Below, piece by piece: positions 63,743 to 64,000 of a stretch of DNA of 64,000 nt (position 1 is its first letter; the number at the start of each line of letters is the position of its first letter). The DNA lies in NCBI GenBank assembly GCA_964355945.1, contig CAYHGE010000007.1, forward strand, positions 1 to 64,000. The letters run 5' to 3'. Made by a program: the position numbers and the translations under genes. The stretch is from CAIVAT01 sp964355945 (GTDB lineage: Bacteria; Bacteroidota; Bacteroidia; Bacteroidales; FEN-979). Under the pieces are notes generated by a model that was not told the DNA's origin, searched no databases, and saw only the letters and a program-made list of their open reading frames with translations.

Positions 63743-64000
63743 TTAATCGAAACACCCGATATACCTGGAGATCACCATCCGCTGGATCTCTGAAGTGCCT
63801 TCGCCAATCTGGAGCAGACGCTGATCGCGGTAAAATCGTTCTATCGCATAATCCTTCATCAATCCGTACCCGCCATGAAGCTGAACAGCCTCATCGGCCA
63901 CTTCCCGGGCAATTTCAGAACAGTATAGTTTCGCCATGGCCGATTCTTTGGCATAAGGCTTTTTATTAGATTTAAGCCAGGCGCCTTTATAGAGCAGGTT
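63743..64000 (-). CDS. Acyl-CoA dehydrogenase, C-terminal fragment
   Basis: The last 85 codons of a minus-strand gene that continues past the right edge. AREVADEAVQLHGGYGLMKD, ERFYRDQRLLQIGEGTSEIQ and RMVISRYIG are the C-terminal helical-domain motifs of acyl-CoA dehydrogenases (FAD-dependent alpha,beta-oxidation of acyl-CoA). The catalytic base region is outside or at the edge. Which chain length it prefers cannot be told. Confidence 0.9.
   Translation of the reverse strand, partial: NLLYKGAWLKSNKKPYAKESAMAKLYCSEIAREVADEAVQLHGGYGLMKDYAIERFYRDQRLLQIGEGTSEIQRMVISRYIGCFD

Noticed and set aside
1..64000. tRNA or rRNA genes
   Set aside because: No cloverleaf-like or rRNA-like segment was recognised in the intergenic spaces.

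Overview
The window is a scaffold piece from a member of the Bacteroidota, most likely an anaerobe or facultative anaerobe recovered by metagenome assembly. The evidence is direct. There are type IX secretion (T9SS) C-terminal sorting domains on two giant secreted proteins, an ECF-sigma/FecR/TonB-receptor/DUF4249 module, a relic of the gliding gene gldA, a CusA permease fused to its outer-membrane factor, and several TAnnTTTG-type -7 promoter elements. Three 100-N gaps are present. Two are bordered by exactly duplicated 55-bp ends, which points to k-mer overlap artefacts rather than missing sequence. No rRNA, tRNA or CRISPR array was seen.

Layout. 1-3.5 kb: start of a secreted protein, a heparinase/alginate-lyase-like secreted enzyme and a soluble TonB_C-domain protein. 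3.6-16.5 kb: a periplasmic FG-GAP (integrin-like) propeller histidine kinase, a LuxR-type regulator, then two giant T9SS cargo proteins. The first carries kelch, beta-helix, dockerin-like and cohesin-like parts. The second carries four cohesin-like modules alternating with Ig-like modules. Together they look like a sensed and regulated cell-surface assembly.

16.5-37.9 kb: an anaerobic purine (uric acid/xanthine type) catabolic island with guaD, ygfK, two PLP fold-II enzymes, an alpha/beta hydrolase, an XdhD-type molybdenum hydroxylase, ssnA, ygeW and ygeY. It is interrupted by a REP-associated tyrosine transposase with its palindrome array, and by a defence block holding a type IIG/ISP-like restriction-methylase and an AAA ATPase + TOPRIM-like gene pair. 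A second part of the purine system lies at 50.4-56.1 kb on the minus strand: mocA-like, xdhC, xdhA, xdhB and, tightly coupled, a crcB fluoride channel. No hyuA, carbamate kinase, canonical ygeX, ygfM or purine permease is in the window.

38-50.4 kb: a gldA relic, two translationally coupled sensor kinases (one PAS-rich, one TPR/hybrid with two kinase cores and a receiver), and a heavy-metal efflux operon (small Cys-rich protein, CusA-TolC fusion, CusB adaptor). 56-64 kb: a long-chain acyl-CoA ligase, an ECF sigma/FecR/STN-TonB receptor/DUF4249/lipoprotein locus, and the 3' end of an acyl-CoA dehydrogenase. An identical two-part motif with fixed spacing precedes fecR and the last lipoprotein gene and is a candidate promoter for the locus sigma factor.

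The best candidates for new biology are the AAA ATPase/TOPRIM-like pair inside the purine island, the cohesin/dockerin-like T9SS pair with its FG-GAP sensor, the paired promoter motif, and palindromic elements that have entered coding sequence.
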